The notes beneath the pieces are model-generated. The model was not told the DNA's origin and made no database searches. It saw only the letters and a program-made list of their open reading frames with translations. 64,000 nucleotides of DNA from an uncultured Mucispirillum sp. (GTDB taxonomy: Bacteria > Chrysiogenota > Deferribacteres > Deferribacterales > Mucispirillaceae), in contig CALUWI010000003.1 in the NCBI GenBank assembly GCA_944324465.1, positions 121,379 to 185,378 on the forward strand, given 5' to 3'. Of this stretch, positions 54,950 through 63,924 are shown piece after piece (positions within the stretch are counted from its first letter, which is position 1; each line of letters opens with the position of its first letter). Position numbers and translations under genes: made by a program.

Positions 54950-55444
54950 TTACTCAAAAACAGCTTTTAAAAAATCATTTCGTATAGTTTCTGCCTGTTT
55001 TTTAACAGCTGCTTCTTCGTCTTTATATTTTTTTTCAATTTCTTTTATTTCTTTTTTTGTAATAGTACCTTTCTTATTATAATATTCTACAGTTTCTTTT
55101 ATTACTTTTTCATAAAAGGAAAGTTCAAATACTGGATATGTAAGTGCATATTTCATATTTTCTGTTTTTAATGTTTGTGAGCTTTCTTTTATATAGCTGT
55201 CAAGCTGCTGTATTTTACTGTGAATATTATTAAGTTTTTCATTAACTGTATCTATTTTATTATCAACCAGCAGGCTTTTTATTTCTTCTATTTCTGCATA
55301 TACTTCTTTTTTTACAGATACTATTTTTTTATCAATTTCTTTACTGTATATGCCGTAATCATCAAACAAATCTTTTTTGCCTTCAGCATAGGCAAAATTA
55401 TAAAATAATACTATAAAAAGGAAAAAATATACATACTTTTTCAT
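54950..55444 (-). CDS. Periplasmic helical protein, array gene 3
   Basis: A 164-residue protein with a Sec signal (cleavage after AYA, about residue 20). The mature part is a series of Lys/Glu/Ile helices: KEIDKKIVSVKKEVYAEIEEIK, KLNNIHSKIQQLDSYIKES, and KKGTITKKEIKEIEKKYKDEEAAVKK. The KKG-...-KKY motif matches array gene 4 closely. It starts 23 bases after gene 2. Function unknown. Confidence 0.65.
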   Translation of the reverse strand: MKKYVYFFLFIVLFYNFAYAEGKKDLFDDYGIYSKEIDKKIVSVKKEVYAEIEEIKSLLVDNKIDTVNEKLNNIHSKIQQLDSYIKESSQTLKTENMKYALTYPVFELSFYEKVIKETVEYYNKKGTITKKEIKEIEKKYKDEEAAVKKQAETIRNDFLKAVFE

Positions 55445-55467
55445 ATTTACCTGCCTGATAGAAAATA

Positions 55468-56073
55468 CTATTCCTGCATAGAGCCTGCAAGTGCCAGTAC
55501 AAGCATAGTAGTTTTAATAAACTGTTTGCCTACAGTCTGCTCTTTATCGTCATACTTATTTAAAATCATTCTGTATTCTTCTTTACTTAACTGGTTATAA
55601 AGACAGTCCATAATTTCTTCGCCCAGTTTTTCATCTATTTTTTCATATTTTGTAACAATACCTCTATATTCCTGAAAGGTGAGGGCTTCATTTTCTGCAA
55701 ACCTTTTAATAATTTCATATCCTTTTGCAATTTTAAAGCGGTTTTGTTTATCTAAAAGGCTAATAAACACCCGCATTTTATAAGTTTTAAACCCAGAAAA
55801 GTTTGCTTTTAAGATAGTTAAGTTATGTTCCAGAGTTTTTAAAGTATTGCGCATTCTAAAAACATCGTTTCTAGTAAGCTGATATTTTGTAATATCAAGC
55901 ATACGGACAACATTATCTATCTGGTCAGTAATATCTTCAAACCGAGCTTCAAGTCCTGAGCTTAAAAGGTCTAAATCATCAGCAAAGTTTTTTATTTCGC
56001 CGGTTGCATTTTTTGCACCAGCTTCTGCTATCAGTTTAGATAAATTAAATTCCTGTTCGTTCATTTGTATCAC
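55468..56073 (-). CDS. Helical protein without signal peptide, array gene 2
   Basis: A 201-residue helical protein. The start is either the GTG at 56073, which overlaps the preceding stop, or the ATG at 56064. There is no N-terminal signal, unlike all other members. Near the C-terminus a hydrophobic stretch (FIKTTMLVLALAGSM) could be a tail anchor. ENEALTFQEYRGIVTKYEKIDEKL corresponds to the K-x-G-...-KY motif of genes 1, 3 and 4, so it belongs to the family but probably stays in the cytoplasm or inserts by its tail. Unknown function. Confidence 0.6.
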   Translation of the reverse strand: MIQMNEQEFNLSKLIAEAGAKNATGEIKNFADDLDLLSSGLEARFEDITDQIDNVVRMLDITKYQLTRNDVFRMRNTLKTLEHNLTILKANFSGFKTYKMRVFISLLDKQNRFKIAKGYEIIKRFAENEALTFQEYRGIVTKYEKIDEKLGEEIMDCLYNQLSKEEYRMILNKYDDKEQTVGKQFIKTTMLVLALAGSMQE

Positions 56074-56522
56074 ATATTTTTATATTTTTCTAATGAGCGC
56101 TGCAGTCTTTTTGCTTCTTTTTCATATTTAGAAACTACACTTCTGTAATCTCTTTCTGAAATAGCCCCATTATTTTCATATATTTCAAGTAACTCAGTAG
56201 CAACAGTAATTGTTAAAAGCTGGATAGATGCAGTATCCTGCAGTACTGTCTGCAAAGATGGATTGCTGATTTCTTCCAGTGCCTGAGCCTTAATATCATT
56301 AATAGTCTGCATACCAGTAGATAAAGTTTCTTTCATAGATGGAAGCTGTTTATATATGTAAAGCCTTGTATTTGGTTTAAGAGTGTCTGTGATATTTTTC
56401 ACTTTACCGCCGGTTTCCAAAATAGTTCGCATTGATTCTTGAAAGAATTCTTTTTCTCCAGCAAAAACAAAAGAAGAAGTGAAAATCATAATAACTGCTA
56501 ATAATAATGAAATTTTTTTCAT
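56070..56522 (-). CDS. Periplasmic helical protein, array gene 1
   Basis: A 150-residue protein from the ATG at 56522 (GAGAG upstream; a TTG 15 bases earlier is unlikely). Sec signal MKKISLLLAVIMIFTSSFVFA. The mature part is helical: MRTILETGGKVKNITDTL, SMKETLSTGMQTINDIKA, then NNGAISERDYRSVVSKYEKEAKRLQRS, the best-defined copy of the array motif. It is the first gene of the array; a promoter candidate lies just upstream. Its stop overlaps the next start by four bases. Confidence 0.65.
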   Translation of the reverse strand: MKKISLLLAVIMIFTSSFVFAGEKEFFQESMRTILETGGKVKNITDTLKPNTRLYIYKQLPSMKETLSTGMQTINDIKAQALEEISNPSLQTVLQDTASIQLLTITVATELLEIYENNGAISERDYRSVVSKYEKEAKRLQRSLEKYKNM

Positions 56523-56553
56523 AAGTAATACTCTCAAATAATAATTAATGGTT

Positions 56554-56582
56554 ATCTTAACAGCAGCATAAAAATTTTACAA
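56554..56582 (-). promoter_or_regulatory. Predicted promoter of the eight-gene array
   Basis: On the - strand TTGTAA (56582-56577) and TAAGAT (56559-56554) are 17 bases apart, 32 bases before the first start codon. Confidence 0.5.
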
Positions 56583-56600
56583 TAAAAATATGTTTAAAAA

Positions 56601-56900
56601 TCACTGTTTCTTGATATTTTCTAAATATTCTGCCCACTCAATAGGAAGCTTATGTTTTTTAGCATTGTTACATTCTTTGCAGGCAGGAACAATGTTATTT
56701 TTAGTTGATTTGCCGCCTCTTATTAATGGCACAATATGGTCCATAGTTAATTCTTCCGGCTTAAAAGTTTTGCCGCAGTAGTAACATTCACCATGTGATA
56801 TTTTTTCATGCCACCAGTTAGTTTTTCTTAATTCTCTAGCTTTTGCTCTTTCTTTTGCTATTTCTTTTTCAGATGCACAAGGTATAAAAAAATCCTGCAT
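56601..56900 (-). CDS. HNH endonuclease family protein
   Basis: A 99-residue protein. The core is a complete HNH domain: CYYCGKTF (Cys39, Cys42), LTMDHIVPLIRGG (Asp54, His55), KNNIVPACKECNNAK (Asn69, Cys74, Cys77). Both CxxC pairs form the structural zinc site. The N-terminal 30 residues are basic and helical. Such small stand-alone HNH proteins can be repair nucleases, homing-type nucleases or phage packaging factors; no restriction or phage genes are adjacent. It ends 61 bases before the eight-gene array and may share its promoter region. Confidence 0.85.
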   Translation of the reverse strand: MQDFFIPCASEKEIAKERAKARELRKTNWWHEKISHGECYYCGKTFKPEELTMDHIVPLIRGGKSTKNNIVPACKECNNAKKHKLPIEWAEYLENIKKQ

Positions 56901-57051
56901 AAATATTCCACCGTTTTAATTTTGTAAAAATTTTTCTTTTTTTCACTTAATATTGTTGACCTTATTCTAATAATGTATTATGCTGTTATTTATAATTAAA
57001 TTGAGACTGTTTGTAAATAGAAATTCAGTCACTAAATTGGAGGAAGACAAT

Positions 57052-58656
57052 ATGAGCAGCTACAATGCAACAACTGACTACTTAAAATCTTATGGTATTA
57101 ATAATCCAAAAGCAATCTATTTAAATATGCCGACAGAAGCTCTTTATGAAGAAGCTATTAAACGCGGTGAAGGTCATGTGGTAAAAGGCGGTGCAATGGT
57201 TTTTGAAACTGGTGCACATACAGGGCGTTCTGCTCAAGATAAATATGTTGTTAGAGAAGCTACTTCTGAAAAAGATGTAAACTGGGATTCATCAGCAGCA
57301 AAAGAAGCAAGCGAAGCTCAGTTCAACACTCTTTATAATGATATGATGGCTTTCTGCGATGGCAGAGAATTATTTGTTCAAGAATTATATGCTGGTGCAG
57401 ATGAATCATGCCGCCTTAAAGTTCGTGTTATTGGCGAATTTGCATGGCATAATATGTTTGCACGCAATATGTTTATATGCGAAAAAGATTTATCTAAATT
57501 AAAAGGCTTTCAAGCTGATTTTACAGTTATCTATCTTCCTAATTTCCAAGCAGATACAGCAAAACACGGCACTCGTTCAAGCACAGTTATTATGTTAAAC
57601 TTTGCTAAAAAAGTAGTTTTAATAGGCGGTACTCAATATGCTGGTGAACTTAAAAAATCAGTATTTACTGTTATGAACTACTATCTGCCAAAACAAGGCA
57701 TTATGAGTATGCACTGCTCTGCAAATATTGGTGAAAAAGGCGATACTGCTATTTTCTTTGGTTTATCAGGTACTGGTAAAACTACACTTTCTTCAGACCC
57801 TAAACGCGTTCTTATCGGTGATGATGAACACGGCTGGAATGATAAAGGTGTATTCAATATAGAAGGCGGCTGCTATGCGAAAGTTATTAAACTTTCTAAA
57901 GAAATGGAGCCAGATATCTACAGAACTACTCATTCTTACGGCACAATATTAGAAAATGTTGTTTATGACCCAATAACTAGAGAAATTGATTTAGACAGCG
58001 ATAAATTAACTGAAAACACTCGTTCTTCTTATCCACTTTCTCAAATGCCAAGAATTTCTCCAGATAATAAAGGCGGTCAGCCAAAAAATATTATTTTCTT
58101 AACTTATGATGCATTCGGTGTTCTTCCACCTGTTGCAAAACTTAACTTAAACCAAGCTATGTATCACTTTGTTTCTGGTTATACTGCAAAAGTTGCAGGT
58201 ACAGAAAAAGGTGTTAAAGAACCAACAGCTACTTTCTCTACTTGCTTTGGCGAACCATTTATGGTATTCCACCCATTCTACTATGCTAAAATCTTAGCAG
58301 AAAAAATGAAAGCTAACGGCGTTAATGCTTACCTTGTTAACACTGGTCTTTTTGGTGGTAAATATGGTGTTGGTCAGCGTTTCTCTATTAAAGATACAAG
58401 AGCAATTGTTAATGCTATCTTAGACGGTGAAGTTGATAAAGGCGGCTTCCATGAATGCCCAGTATTCGGTTTTGGTATTCCTAATGCTATACCAGGTGTT
58501 AACCCTGAAATATTAGACCCATCTAAAGGCTGGAAAGACCAAGCTGAATACAATGCTGCACTTAAAGAATTAGCTTCTAAATTCATTGAAAACTTCAAAA
58601 AATATCCATCAAACGATATGACAAGCGAAGTTTTAAAAGGTGCTCCAAAAGCATAA
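57052..58656 (+). CDS. pckA: Phosphoenolpyruvate carboxykinase (ATP)
   Basis: A 534-residue enzyme that interconverts oxaloacetate and phosphoenolpyruvate with ATP; in anaerobes it often runs toward oxaloacetate to feed fumarate formation. The ATP site GLSGTGKTTLSS (237-248), the metal-binding GDDEHGWND, MHCSANIG with the catalytic region, and RSSYPLSQMPRI match the ATP-dependent family. The ATG at 57052 has a perfect GGAGGA; the frame opens 72 bases upstream, but that extension lacks a ribosome site. It is the gene with the most GC3-rich, highly expressed-looking codon use in the window (impression). Confidence 0.96.
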   Translation: MSSYNATTDYLKSYGINNPKAIYLNMPTEALYEEAIKRGEGHVVKGGAMVFETGAHTGRSAQDKYVVREATSEKDVNWDSSAAKEASEAQFNTLYNDMMAFCDGRELFVQELYAGADESCRLKVRVIGEFAWHNMFARNMFICEKDLSKLKGFQADFTVIYLPNFQADTAKHGTRSSTVIMLNFAKKVVLIGGTQYAGELKKSVFTVMNYYLPKQGIMSMHCSANIGEKGDTAIFFGLSGTGKTTLSSDPKRVLIGDDEHGWNDKGVFNIEGGCYAKVIKLSKEMEPDIYRTTHSYGTILENVVYDPITREIDLDSDKLTENTRSSYPLSQMPRISPDNKGGQPKNIIFLTYDAFGVLPPVAKLNLNQAMYHFVSGYTAKVAGTEKGVKEPTATFSTCFGEPFMVFHPFYYAKILAEKMKANGVNAYLVNTGLFGGKYGVGQRFSIKDTRAIVNAILDGEVDKGGFHECPVFGFGIPNAIPGVNPEILDPSKGWKDQAEYNAALKELASKFIENFKKYPSNDMTSEVLKGAPKA

Positions 58657-58684
58657 GTATAAAATTACATAATTTTATATACAT

Positions 58685-58713
58685 AATAAGGCGTGCATAT
58701 TGCACGCCTTATT
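58685..58713. terminator. Bidirectional terminator between pckA and the XRE gene
   Basis: AATAAGGCGTGCA and TGCACGCCTTATT form a perfect 13-bp stem with a three-base loop between convergent genes. Confidence 0.9.
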
Positions 58714-59095
58714 TATTTTTTAAAATATATATACCTATTGCAGTCAGCCCTATTGCAAGCATTAGAATGGCATCTTTAATATCTACTTTATTTATTAAAA
58801 GTAATACAATACAGGCAATACCCATAGCTGCAGCAACTGAGCTTAATATCTGATTAATAATTGAATGGGTTTTTATAGATTTAGTATTCACTTTTGTATT
58901 TAAGAGTATATTTATATCTACATTAAATATTTCTGCAAGTTTATTAATAGTTTTAATATCAGGGCAGGATATATCTCTTTCCCATTTTGAAACAGCTTTA
59001 TCTGTTACACACATTTTTTCTGCTAAATCCATTTGTGTCATATTATTTTCTTTACGCAGTTCTACAATTATTTTTCCAAGACTTTTTTCTTCCAT
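58709..59095 (-). CDS. XRE-family regulator with membrane helices
   Basis: A 128-residue protein from the ATG at 59095, with GGAG eight bases upstream; a TTG 12 bases earlier reads over that site. The N-terminal helix-turn-helix is of the XRE/Cro type: LGKIIVELRKENNMTQMDLAEKM, TDKAVSKWERDISCPDIKTINKLAEIF. The C-terminal half has two hydrophobic helices, so the DNA-binding domain is held at the membrane, as in some small sensor-regulators. Target genes are unknown. It is convergent with pckA and divergent from alaS. Confidence 0.88.
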   Translation of the reverse strand: MEEKSLGKIIVELRKENNMTQMDLAEKMCVTDKAVSKWERDISCPDIKTINKLAEIFNVDINILLNTKVNTKSIKTHSIINQILSSVAAAMGIACIVLLLINKVDIKDAILMLAIGLTAIGIYILKNK

Positions 59096-59332
59096 ATAAT
59101 TCTCCAAAATTAATTACTCTAATTTTTGTATTGTTATATAAATTTTTATAATATTTCAACCGACGAGTAGTAGAATTAATGTAAACTGATAGTTTATGCG
59201 GCTTATTACTTTATAGAAAATATTTTTTGCATTTTCTAATAAATTTTGCTACACATTTATATAAAAATGTAATAAAATAATAATCGCTGTTTAAAGATAT
59301 ATGATTATGTAAAGATAAATGGAGAAATATAT

Positions 59333-61966
59333 ATGAAAAAGATGACAGGCAGCCAGATAAGAGCTGCATTTTTAAAATATTTTGCTGATAACGGTCATAC
59401 TGTAGTTTCATCATCAAGCCTTGTGCCACATGATGACCCTACACTGCTTTTTGCAAATGCAGGTATGAACCAGTTTAAAGATATTTTTCTTGGCAAAGAA
59501 ACAAGAAGCTATAAAAGAGCTACATCATGCCAGAAAGTAGTTCGTGCAGGCGGTAAACATAACGACTTAGAAAATGTGGGCAGAACTGCACGCCACCATA
59601 CATTTTTTGAAATGCTTGGTAACTTCTCTTTTGGTGATTACTTTAAAAGAGATGCTATTAATTTTGCATGGACATTTTTAACAAAAGAGTTAGAACTGCC
59701 TGTAGAAAAATTATTTGTAACAGTATATCAAGACGATGATGAAGCATTTAATTTATGGCAGGAAGTTGCAGGAATTTCACCTGATAAAATATACAGAAAA
59801 GGTGCAAAAGATAACTTCTGGCAAATGGGTGATACTGGTCCATGCGGTCCATGCTCTGAAATATTTATTGACCAGGGCGAAGGTGTTGGCTGCGGCAGAC
59901 CAGACTGTAACCCAGACTGCGACTGTGACAGACATTTAGAGCTTTGGAACTTAGTATTTATGCAGTTTAACAGAGATGAAGAAGGCAATCTTTCTCCACT
60001 TCCAAAACCATCTATAGATACTGGTATGGGCTTAGAAAGAATTGCAGCTATTATGCAGAATAAACAAAGCAACTATGAAACTGACTTAATCAAACCTATT
60101 ATAGATTATACTGCACGACTTGCTGGGGTAGAATATGGCAAAGACGAGCAGACAGATATTTCTTTAAGAGTTATTGCAGACCACTCAAGAAGTACAACAT
60201 TCTTAATTGGTGATGGTGTGCTTCCATCTAATGAAAAAAGAGGCTATACATTAAGAAAAATTATGAGAAGGGCAATGCGTCATGGTAAAATGCTTGGTTT
60301 AGAACATGAATTTTTCTATGATGTATGCGGTTTTGTAGTAGATTTTATGAAAGACCATTATGTGGAACTGACAGACAAAAAATCTTTTATTACAAAAACT
60401 GTTGAAACAGAAGAAAAAGGCTTCGGCAAAACTCTTGCAACAGGTATGAAAATTATTGAAGAAGAACTGCTTAAAAAATATAAATCAACAAAAGTTATTG
60501 ATGGCGAAGATATTTTTAGACTTTATGATACTTACGGATTTCCTGTAGATTTACTTGAAGATATTGCAGCAGATGCAGGATATTCTCTTGATATGGCAGG
60601 CTTTGATAAAATGATGGAGCAGCAGCAGGCAAGAGCAAAAGCATCATCACTTGGTATTACTACAAGCGGCACTTCTGATGCCTTAAAAGAATTAAGCGGT
60701 CAGATTGTTACAGAATTTGGCGGATATGCTGGGCTTGTTGCAAGCGGTAAAATTCTTGCTATGGTATCTAATGATAAAAGAGTTTATGAAGTGCAGGAAG
60801 GGGATAATGTGGATATTATCCTGGATGTTACAACAAGTTATGCTGAAGGCGGCGGTCAGGCAGGTGATAAAGGTATCATTACTGGCTCAGATAACAGCCT
60901 TTTTAAAATAGAAAATACTTTAAAATTAAATGATATGATTATCCACAGAGGTAAAGTATTAAAAGGCTTTTTCAAAGAACAGGATACAGTAAAAGTTGAA
61001 GTTGATGAAACTATCAGACAGTATACAGAATATAATCATACAGCAACTCACCTTTTGCACAAAGCTCTGCAGACTATTGTTGGCGACCATGCAAGGCAGG
61101 CAGGTTCTTTAGTAAATGATGAAAGACTGCGTTTTGACTTTACTCACTTTCAGGCATTAACAAGCCAGCAGATAGATGCTATTGAAATGGAAGTAAACAG
61201 AGCTATTACTGCAAACTATCCAGTACATAAAAGAATAGAAGCACTTGAAGATGCTATGCAGGAAGGTGCAACAGCATTATTTGGTGAAAAATACGGCGAA
61301 CAAGTGCGTGTTGTTCAGATTGCAAACTACTCAAAAGAGCTTTGCGGTGGATGCCATGTAGATAGAACTGGTGTTATTGGACTTTTTAAAATTCTTTCAG
61401 AATCAAGTGTTGCATCAGGGGTGAGAAGAATAGAAGCTGTTACAAGTCATAAAGCCTTTAAATATCTTTCAGATATGGATAAAAGTATGAAACAGGTGCT
61501 TGCTGTATTAAAATGTCAGCCTGCAGAAGCAGCAGAAAGAATTGGTGATATTCTTAAAAACCATAAAGCACTTGAAAAAAGAGTAAAAGCAGCTGGAGAG
61601 CGTATTGTTCCAAAAGTTGCTGATACTATTTTTGAAAATGTAAAAGAAATTAAAGGTATTAAAGTTGCAAGAGTTCTGTTTGAAAAATCAAACATTCCTT
61701 TAATGAGAGAAGTTATAGATACAGGCAGAGATAAATTAGGAAGCTGTATTATTGTAATTGGTGCTCAAACTGATGAAGATAAAGCTTCAATTATATGCGG
61801 TGTATCAAAAGATTTAACAGATAAATATAATGCTGGAGCATTAATTAAAGAAATTGCAGCAGCTGCAGGCGGCTCAGGCGGCGGTAAGGCAGATATGGCT
61901 CAAGCTGGAACAAAACATATTGATAAACTTCCAGAAGCTCTGGATAAAATATATGATTTGATATAG
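59333..61966 (+). CDS. alaS: Alanyl-tRNA synthetase
   Basis: An 877-residue class II synthetase that charges tRNA-Ala. The catalytic domain starts TGSQIRAAFLKYFADNGH and has the ATP site FANAGMNQFKDIFLG and RTARHHTFFEMLGNFSFGDYF. A Cys-rich loop (CGRPDCNPDCDCDRH, about 184-198) is common in this subgroup. The editing domain has HTATH (569-573) and CGGCH (671-675), which bind zinc and remove Ser and Gly mischarges. A DHHA1-like C-terminal domain (AAAGGSGGGKADMAQAG) ends the protein. TGGAGAAATATAT precedes the ATG. Confidence 0.97.
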   Translation: MKKMTGSQIRAAFLKYFADNGHTVVSSSSLVPHDDPTLLFANAGMNQFKDIFLGKETRSYKRATSCQKVVRAGGKHNDLENVGRTARHHTFFEMLGNFSFGDYFKRDAINFAWTFLTKELELPVEKLFVTVYQDDDEAFNLWQEVAGISPDKIYRKGAKDNFWQMGDTGPCGPCSEIFIDQGEGVGCGRPDCNPDCDCDRHLELWNLVFMQFNRDEEGNLSPLPKPSIDTGMGLERIAAIMQNKQSNYETDLIKPIIDYTARLAGVEYGKDEQTDISLRVIADHSRSTTFLIGDGVLPSNEKRGYTLRKIMRRAMRHGKMLGLEHEFFYDVCGFVVDFMKDHYVELTDKKSFITKTVETEEKGFGKTLATGMKIIEEELLKKYKSTKVIDGEDIFRLYDTYGFPVDLLEDIAADAGYSLDMAGFDKMMEQQQARAKASSLGITTSGTSDALKELSGQIVTEFGGYAGLVASGKILAMVSNDKRVYEVQEGDNVDIILDVTTSYAEGGGQAGDKGIITGSDNSLFKIENTLKLNDMIIHRGKVLKGFFKEQDTVKVEVDETIRQYTEYNHTATHLLHKALQTIVGDHARQAGSLVNDERLRFDFTHFQALTSQQIDAIEMEVNRAITANYPVHKRIEALEDAMQEGATALFGEKYGEQVRVVQIANYSKELCGGCHVDRTGVIGLFKILSESSVASGVRRIEAVTSHKAFKYLSDMDKSMKQVLAVLKCQPAEAAERIGDILKNHKALEKRVKAAGERIVPKVADTIFENVKEIKGIKVARVLFEKSNIPLMREVIDTGRDKLGSCIIVIGAQTDEDKASIICGVSKDLTDKYNAGALIKEIAAAAGGSGGGKADMAQAGTKHIDKLPEALDKIYDLI

Positions 61967-62004
61967 TCTAAAAAAAATAAAAAATTATATGTTTTTTTGT
62001 AGAC
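61966..62004 (+). terminator. Weak terminator after alaS
   Basis: GTCTA and TAGAC bracket an A-rich and a T-rich run that pair with each other. Stem is AT-rich with a long loop; termination is uncertain. Confidence 0.35.
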
Positions 62005-62063
62005 ATATTAAATGTAATATTATATATTGATTTATTAATGCAAAAGATTATTAGGAGATTTTG

Positions 62064-62540
62064 ATGAAAGCTGAAATGATTAACCCTTTCATTACCGCAA
62101 CATTGAATGTTCTTTCTACAATGGCGGGTATTGAAGCCAAAAAAGGCGAAGTATATATTAAACAAGATGATAGAATGGCATACGATATTTCTGGAGTTAT
62201 CGGCATCGCTGGTAAAATGTCAGGGTTCGTTGTAGTGAGCTTTCCAGAAAAGCTGGCTTTAGACATTGTATCTGGTTTTCTTGGCGAACCAAAGAAAAAT
62301 ATGAGCAAAGATGTAGTAGATGCAATTGGTGAGTTCGTTAATATGATTGCTGGCGGCTCTAAAAGGGTGTTTGCTGAGCAGGGTTATAAATATAACATTG
62401 GCATTCCTAATGTTATCACTGGTAAAAACCACACTATTAACAGACCAAGCAATGTTGTATGCATTGGTGTTAAATTTAAAGTTGGTGACCAGGAATTCGT
62501 TATAGAAGTTGCATTAAAGCCTCGTCCTGATGCTGACTAA
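62064..62540 (+). CDS. cheX: CheX-type chemotaxis phosphatase
   Basis: A 158-residue protein of the CheX/CheC family. The conserved phosphatase motif is ExxN in VVDAIGEFVNMIAGGSK (Glu and Asn of GEFVN, about 92-96), which removes phosphate from CheY-P. GKMSGFVVVSFPEKLALDIVSGFLGE is the family's central strand-helix. The ATG at 62064 is used because AGGAG lies six bases upstream; the TTG just before is ignored. It lies next to no other chemotaxis genes in the window, so it acts with a signalling system encoded elsewhere; motility is implied. Confidence 0.9.
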   Translation: MKAEMINPFITATLNVLSTMAGIEAKKGEVYIKQDDRMAYDISGVIGIAGKMSGFVVVSFPEKLALDIVSGFLGEPKKNMSKDVVDAIGEFVNMIAGGSKRVFAEQGYKYNIGIPNVITGKNHTINRPSNVVCIGVKFKVGDQEFVIEVALKPRPDAD

Positions 62541-62560
62541 TGATATAAAAGAGTGATTTA

Positions 62561-63871
62561 ATGAAATATTTTAATAATGCATTTAGAGCGGTGATAACAA
62601 CCGCTCTTTTTTTAATATTTATTTTTTCGGAGAATGTAATGAGTGCACCTATTGAAACAAAACTTGATAATGGAGTGACTGTATTATATGAAAAGGTGCC
62701 TGGTGTTAAAGTTGTATCTGTTCAATGCTGGATAAAAACCGGCTCTGTTAATGAAAATGACAAGCTATCGGGTATATCTCACTTTTTAGAGCACATGCTT
62801 TTTAACGGCACTAAAAAATTTAAACCTGGTGAAATAGATGAATATCTTGATGCTAAAGGTGGTTATAATAATGCTTTTACAAGCCTTGATGTTACTAACT
62901 ATTATGTAACAATACCAGTAGATGAAGCTGAAGCTGCTTATGAAGTAGTAAGTGATATGGTATTTAATGCACTGCTTTTACAGTCAGAGATAGACAGAGA
63001 AAAACCAGTTGTTTTGCAGGAAATCAATAGAAAATATGATGACCCGTCTTATAAAATGTGGCAGGATTTACAGGCTACATTATTTGAAGGCACACCTTAT
63101 GCAAGGCAGGTAATTGGTTCATCTGAAACTGTAAGTGCTTTTACAAGACAGGAAATTGTTGATTATTATAACAGATTTTATCATCCGCAGAATATGACAT
63201 TAGTTATTGTTGGTGATATTGAAGAAAAACAGGCTCTTGATTTAGCAGCAAAATACTTTAATCAAGCAAGAGATGTGCCTGCAGGTAAACTTTATAAAGG
63301 GGAAAATCAAGTTACATTTACAAAATCAATTGATAAAAACTTTAAAGCAGATGTAAATGTAGACTATGCAGTATTTTCTTTCCCTACAGGTAAGCAGGAT
63401 ATTAATACAGTATATGCAGAAGAAGTATTTGCGGAAGTACTTTCTGGCGGCGAATATTCTCTTTTAAACGAGATTATAAAAAATCAAAATAATACAGCTA
63501 TTTATGTAACAGACATAGGGCTTTTTAACCATTATAATGGTCTTTTTGGAGCAATGGCTGTTGTGCCGAAAGGTAATGGCGAAAAATTTAGAAATGAGGC
63601 TATGGAGATTATTAATAATATAGCTGCAGGCAATATTGAAGAAAGCCGCATAGAAAAAGCAAAAAACAGGCTGAAAAGTAAGAATATTTTTGAAGAAGAA
63701 AATGTTTCTTCTCTTGCTCAGAATATAGGTTATGCTTATGTGCTTGATTTTAAAGATTATCATTTAAATTATGAAAATGGTATAGATAAAGTAACAAAAG
63801 AAGATATTGTTGCTGCAGCTCAGAAAATGACAAGCGGACCAATGTATTTTGGCATTACATCAAATGAATAA
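62561..63871 (+). CDS. M16 (pitrilysin-type) metallopeptidase
   Basis: Up to 436 residues. The inverted zinc motif HFLEH gives His74, Glu77 and His78, with Glu154 as third ligand in VVLQEINRKYDDP, and the C-terminal domain has the usual YYNRFYHPQNMTLVIVGDI. The family degrades small peptides or processes precursors. Two starts are possible. The one at 62561 gives a signal-peptide-like N-terminus. The ATG at 62639 has perfect GGAG spacing, begins exactly where cytosolic M16B proteins begin, and lies after a terminator hairpin embedded in the longer reading frame. I list the longer form, but the shorter is at least as likely. Confidence 0.85.
   Translation: MKYFNNAFRAVITTALFLIFIFSENVMSAPIETKLDNGVTVLYEKVPGVKVVSVQCWIKTGSVNENDKLSGISHFLEHMLFNGTKKFKPGEIDEYLDAKGGYNNAFTSLDVTNYYVTIPVDEAEAAYEVVSDMVFNALLLQSEIDREKPVVLQEINRKYDDPSYKMWQDLQATLFEGTPYARQVIGSSETVSAFTRQEIVDYYNRFYHPQNMTLVIVGDIEEKQALDLAAKYFNQARDVPAGKLYKGENQVTFTKSIDKNFKADVNVDYAVFSFPTGKQDINTVYAEEVFAEVLSGGEYSLLNEIIKNQNNTAIYVTDIGLFNHYNGLFGAMAVVPKGNGEKFRNEAMEIINNIAAGNIEESRIEKAKNRLKSKNIFEEENVSSLAQNIGYAYVLDFKDYHLNYENGIDKVTKEDIVAAAQKMTSGPMYFGITSNE
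62585..62613 (+). terminator. Intrinsic terminator within the possible N-terminus of the M16 gene
   Basis: AGAGCGGT and ACCGCTCT form a perfect 8-bp stem with a seven-base loop, then six T residues. It lies 45 bases after the cheX stop. Confidence 0.75.
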
Positions 63872-63896
63872 AATTTAATTTGATATAACTATATTT

Positions 63897-63922
63897 AAGG
63901 CGGTAATTATACCGCCTTTTTT
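63897..63922 (+). terminator. Terminator of the M16 peptidase gene
   Basis: AAGGCGGT pairs with ACCGCCTT around a short AT loop, followed by TTTTTT. Confidence 0.88.
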
Positions 63923-63924
63923 GT

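Noticed and set aside
56980..57051. N-terminal extension of PckA
   Set aside because: No ribosome site upstream, while the ATG at 57052 has a perfect GGAGGA and gives the usual family length.
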